A stretch of DNA of 64,000 nt from Chryseobacterium capnotolerans (GTDB taxonomy: Bacteria > Bacteroidota > Bacteroidia > Flavobacteriales > Weeksellaceae), in assembly GCF_021278965.1 (NCBI RefSeq), contig NZ_CP065589.1, positions 129,001-193,000 on the forward strand, written 5' to 3'. The notes beneath the pieces were generated by a model, which was given only the letters and a program-made list of their open reading frames with translations, made no database searches and was not told the DNA's origin. A program made the translations under genes and the position numbers. Numbering within the stretch: the first letter of the stretch is position 1; each line of letters opens with the position of its first letter. This document shows positions 63,746-64,000 of this stretch, piece after piece.

Positions 63746-64000
63746 CCTTTTCGGGGTTTTAATAGGGGCACAGGAAGGCAAAAAGGAAGAAGAAAAGAAG
63801 ACACACTGGAAATATGAGCCAAATTTTATGGTTGGGTTTGATATGTTGAATGGCGGCGTTGGATTTTTTTCAGACAGAAAGTTATATCAGGGATTTATTT
63901 CCTCGAAAATAAATGGAAATGTTCATGCGGTTGCGGAAGCAGGTTTTGAAAAAAATGTATATCAGAAAAATGGCTATGACGCTAAAGTAAATGGTCCCTT
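63711..64000 (+). CDS. DUF6048 family protein, N-terminal part (cut by window end)
   Basis: An ATG at 63711 opens a frame that runs to the window edge: a signal peptide (IFTLFCSLFGVLIGAQE), a Lys/Glu-rich stretch and then beta strands such as PNFMVGFDMLNGGVGFFSDR and GFISSKINGNVHAVAEAGF. This is the pattern of the DUF6048 outer-membrane-like family. It overlaps the DUF6452 gene by 35 bp, indicating tight coupling. Confidence 0.85.
   Translation, partial: MKTRLIFTLFCSLFGVLIGAQEGKKEEEKKTHWKYEPNFMVGFDMLNGGVGFFSDRKLYQGFISSKINGNVHAVAEAGFEKNVYQKNGYDAKVNGP

Overview
The window is AT-rich bacterial chromosome from a member of the Bacteroidota, most likely a Chryseobacterium or close relative in the Weeksellaceae. 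Several things point there: promoter -7 elements of the TAnnTTTG type, A-rich leaders without clear Shine-Dalgarno sites, a TonB-ExbB-ExbD-ExbD cluster linked to a PstS-like lipoprotein and a TPR protein, a bacillithiol gene (bshB1), an sdhC-sdhA-sdhB operon, the rlmD/DUF6452/DUF6048 order, and a small peptide with a leader of the Chryseobacterium bacteriocin-like type. This assignment rests on gene families and motifs read by eye; no search was run.

Layout. 1-2.4 kb (minus): start of a patatin-like phospholipase, a lipoprotein, an alpha/beta hydrolase and a lone exbD copy with two frameshifts. 2.6-7.9 kb (minus): DsbD, a thioredoxin/redoxin fusion, an ECF sigma factor and tilS, with a decayed second copy of the tilS 3' end stranded between dsbD and the thioredoxin gene. 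8-15.5 kb (plus): OmpA-type lipoprotein, M1 aminopeptidase, a 51-residue six-cysteine peptide, O-methyltransferase, NlpC/P60 hydrolase and Kdo transferase (waaA). 15.5-17.8 kb (minus): hypothetical protein, glycosyltransferase and acyltransferase. 18-28.4 kb (plus): lipoprotein, leuS, the Ton energy-transduction cluster, PstS-like protein, TPR protein and bshB1. 28.4-34.4 kb: tRNA-His followed by a two-gene DUF4132 cassette. 34.5-36.6 kb (minus): PUR-type DUF3276 protein and an ABC exporter. 36.7-40.6 kb (plus): nusB, DUF1573 lipoprotein, yajC, SDR and MscS channel. 40.7-41.9 kb: a complete IS3-family element. 42-44.8 kb: YcxB-like protein, a Crp/Fnr regulator and purA; the last two carry the same 18-nt palindrome-containing operator candidate. 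44.9-48.6 kb (minus): membrane protein, aspS, ankyrin protein, and an XRE regulator with DUF2975. 48.8-64 kb (mostly plus): MATE pump, ribosomal protein THX, DUF937 and DUF2480 (minus), lpxB, GH99-like hydrolase, ComEC, sdhCAB, a thioredoxin-fold lipoprotein without its active cysteines, rlmD, DUF6452 and DUF6048 (cut by the window end).

Most of the window is housekeeping. The points most worth following are: (1) the knottin-like peptide with a bacteriocin-type leader; (2) the tilS 3'-end remnant, which looks like the scar of an insertion carrying the sigma factor and thioredoxin genes; (3) the identical operator, at identical promoter spacing, ahead of the Crp/Fnr gene and purA; (4) the DUF4132 cassette beside tRNA-His; and (5) four single-base A-tract frameshifts in exbD, sdhB and the DUF4132 gene, which suggest homopolymer errors in the assembly or, less likely, real decay or slippage.
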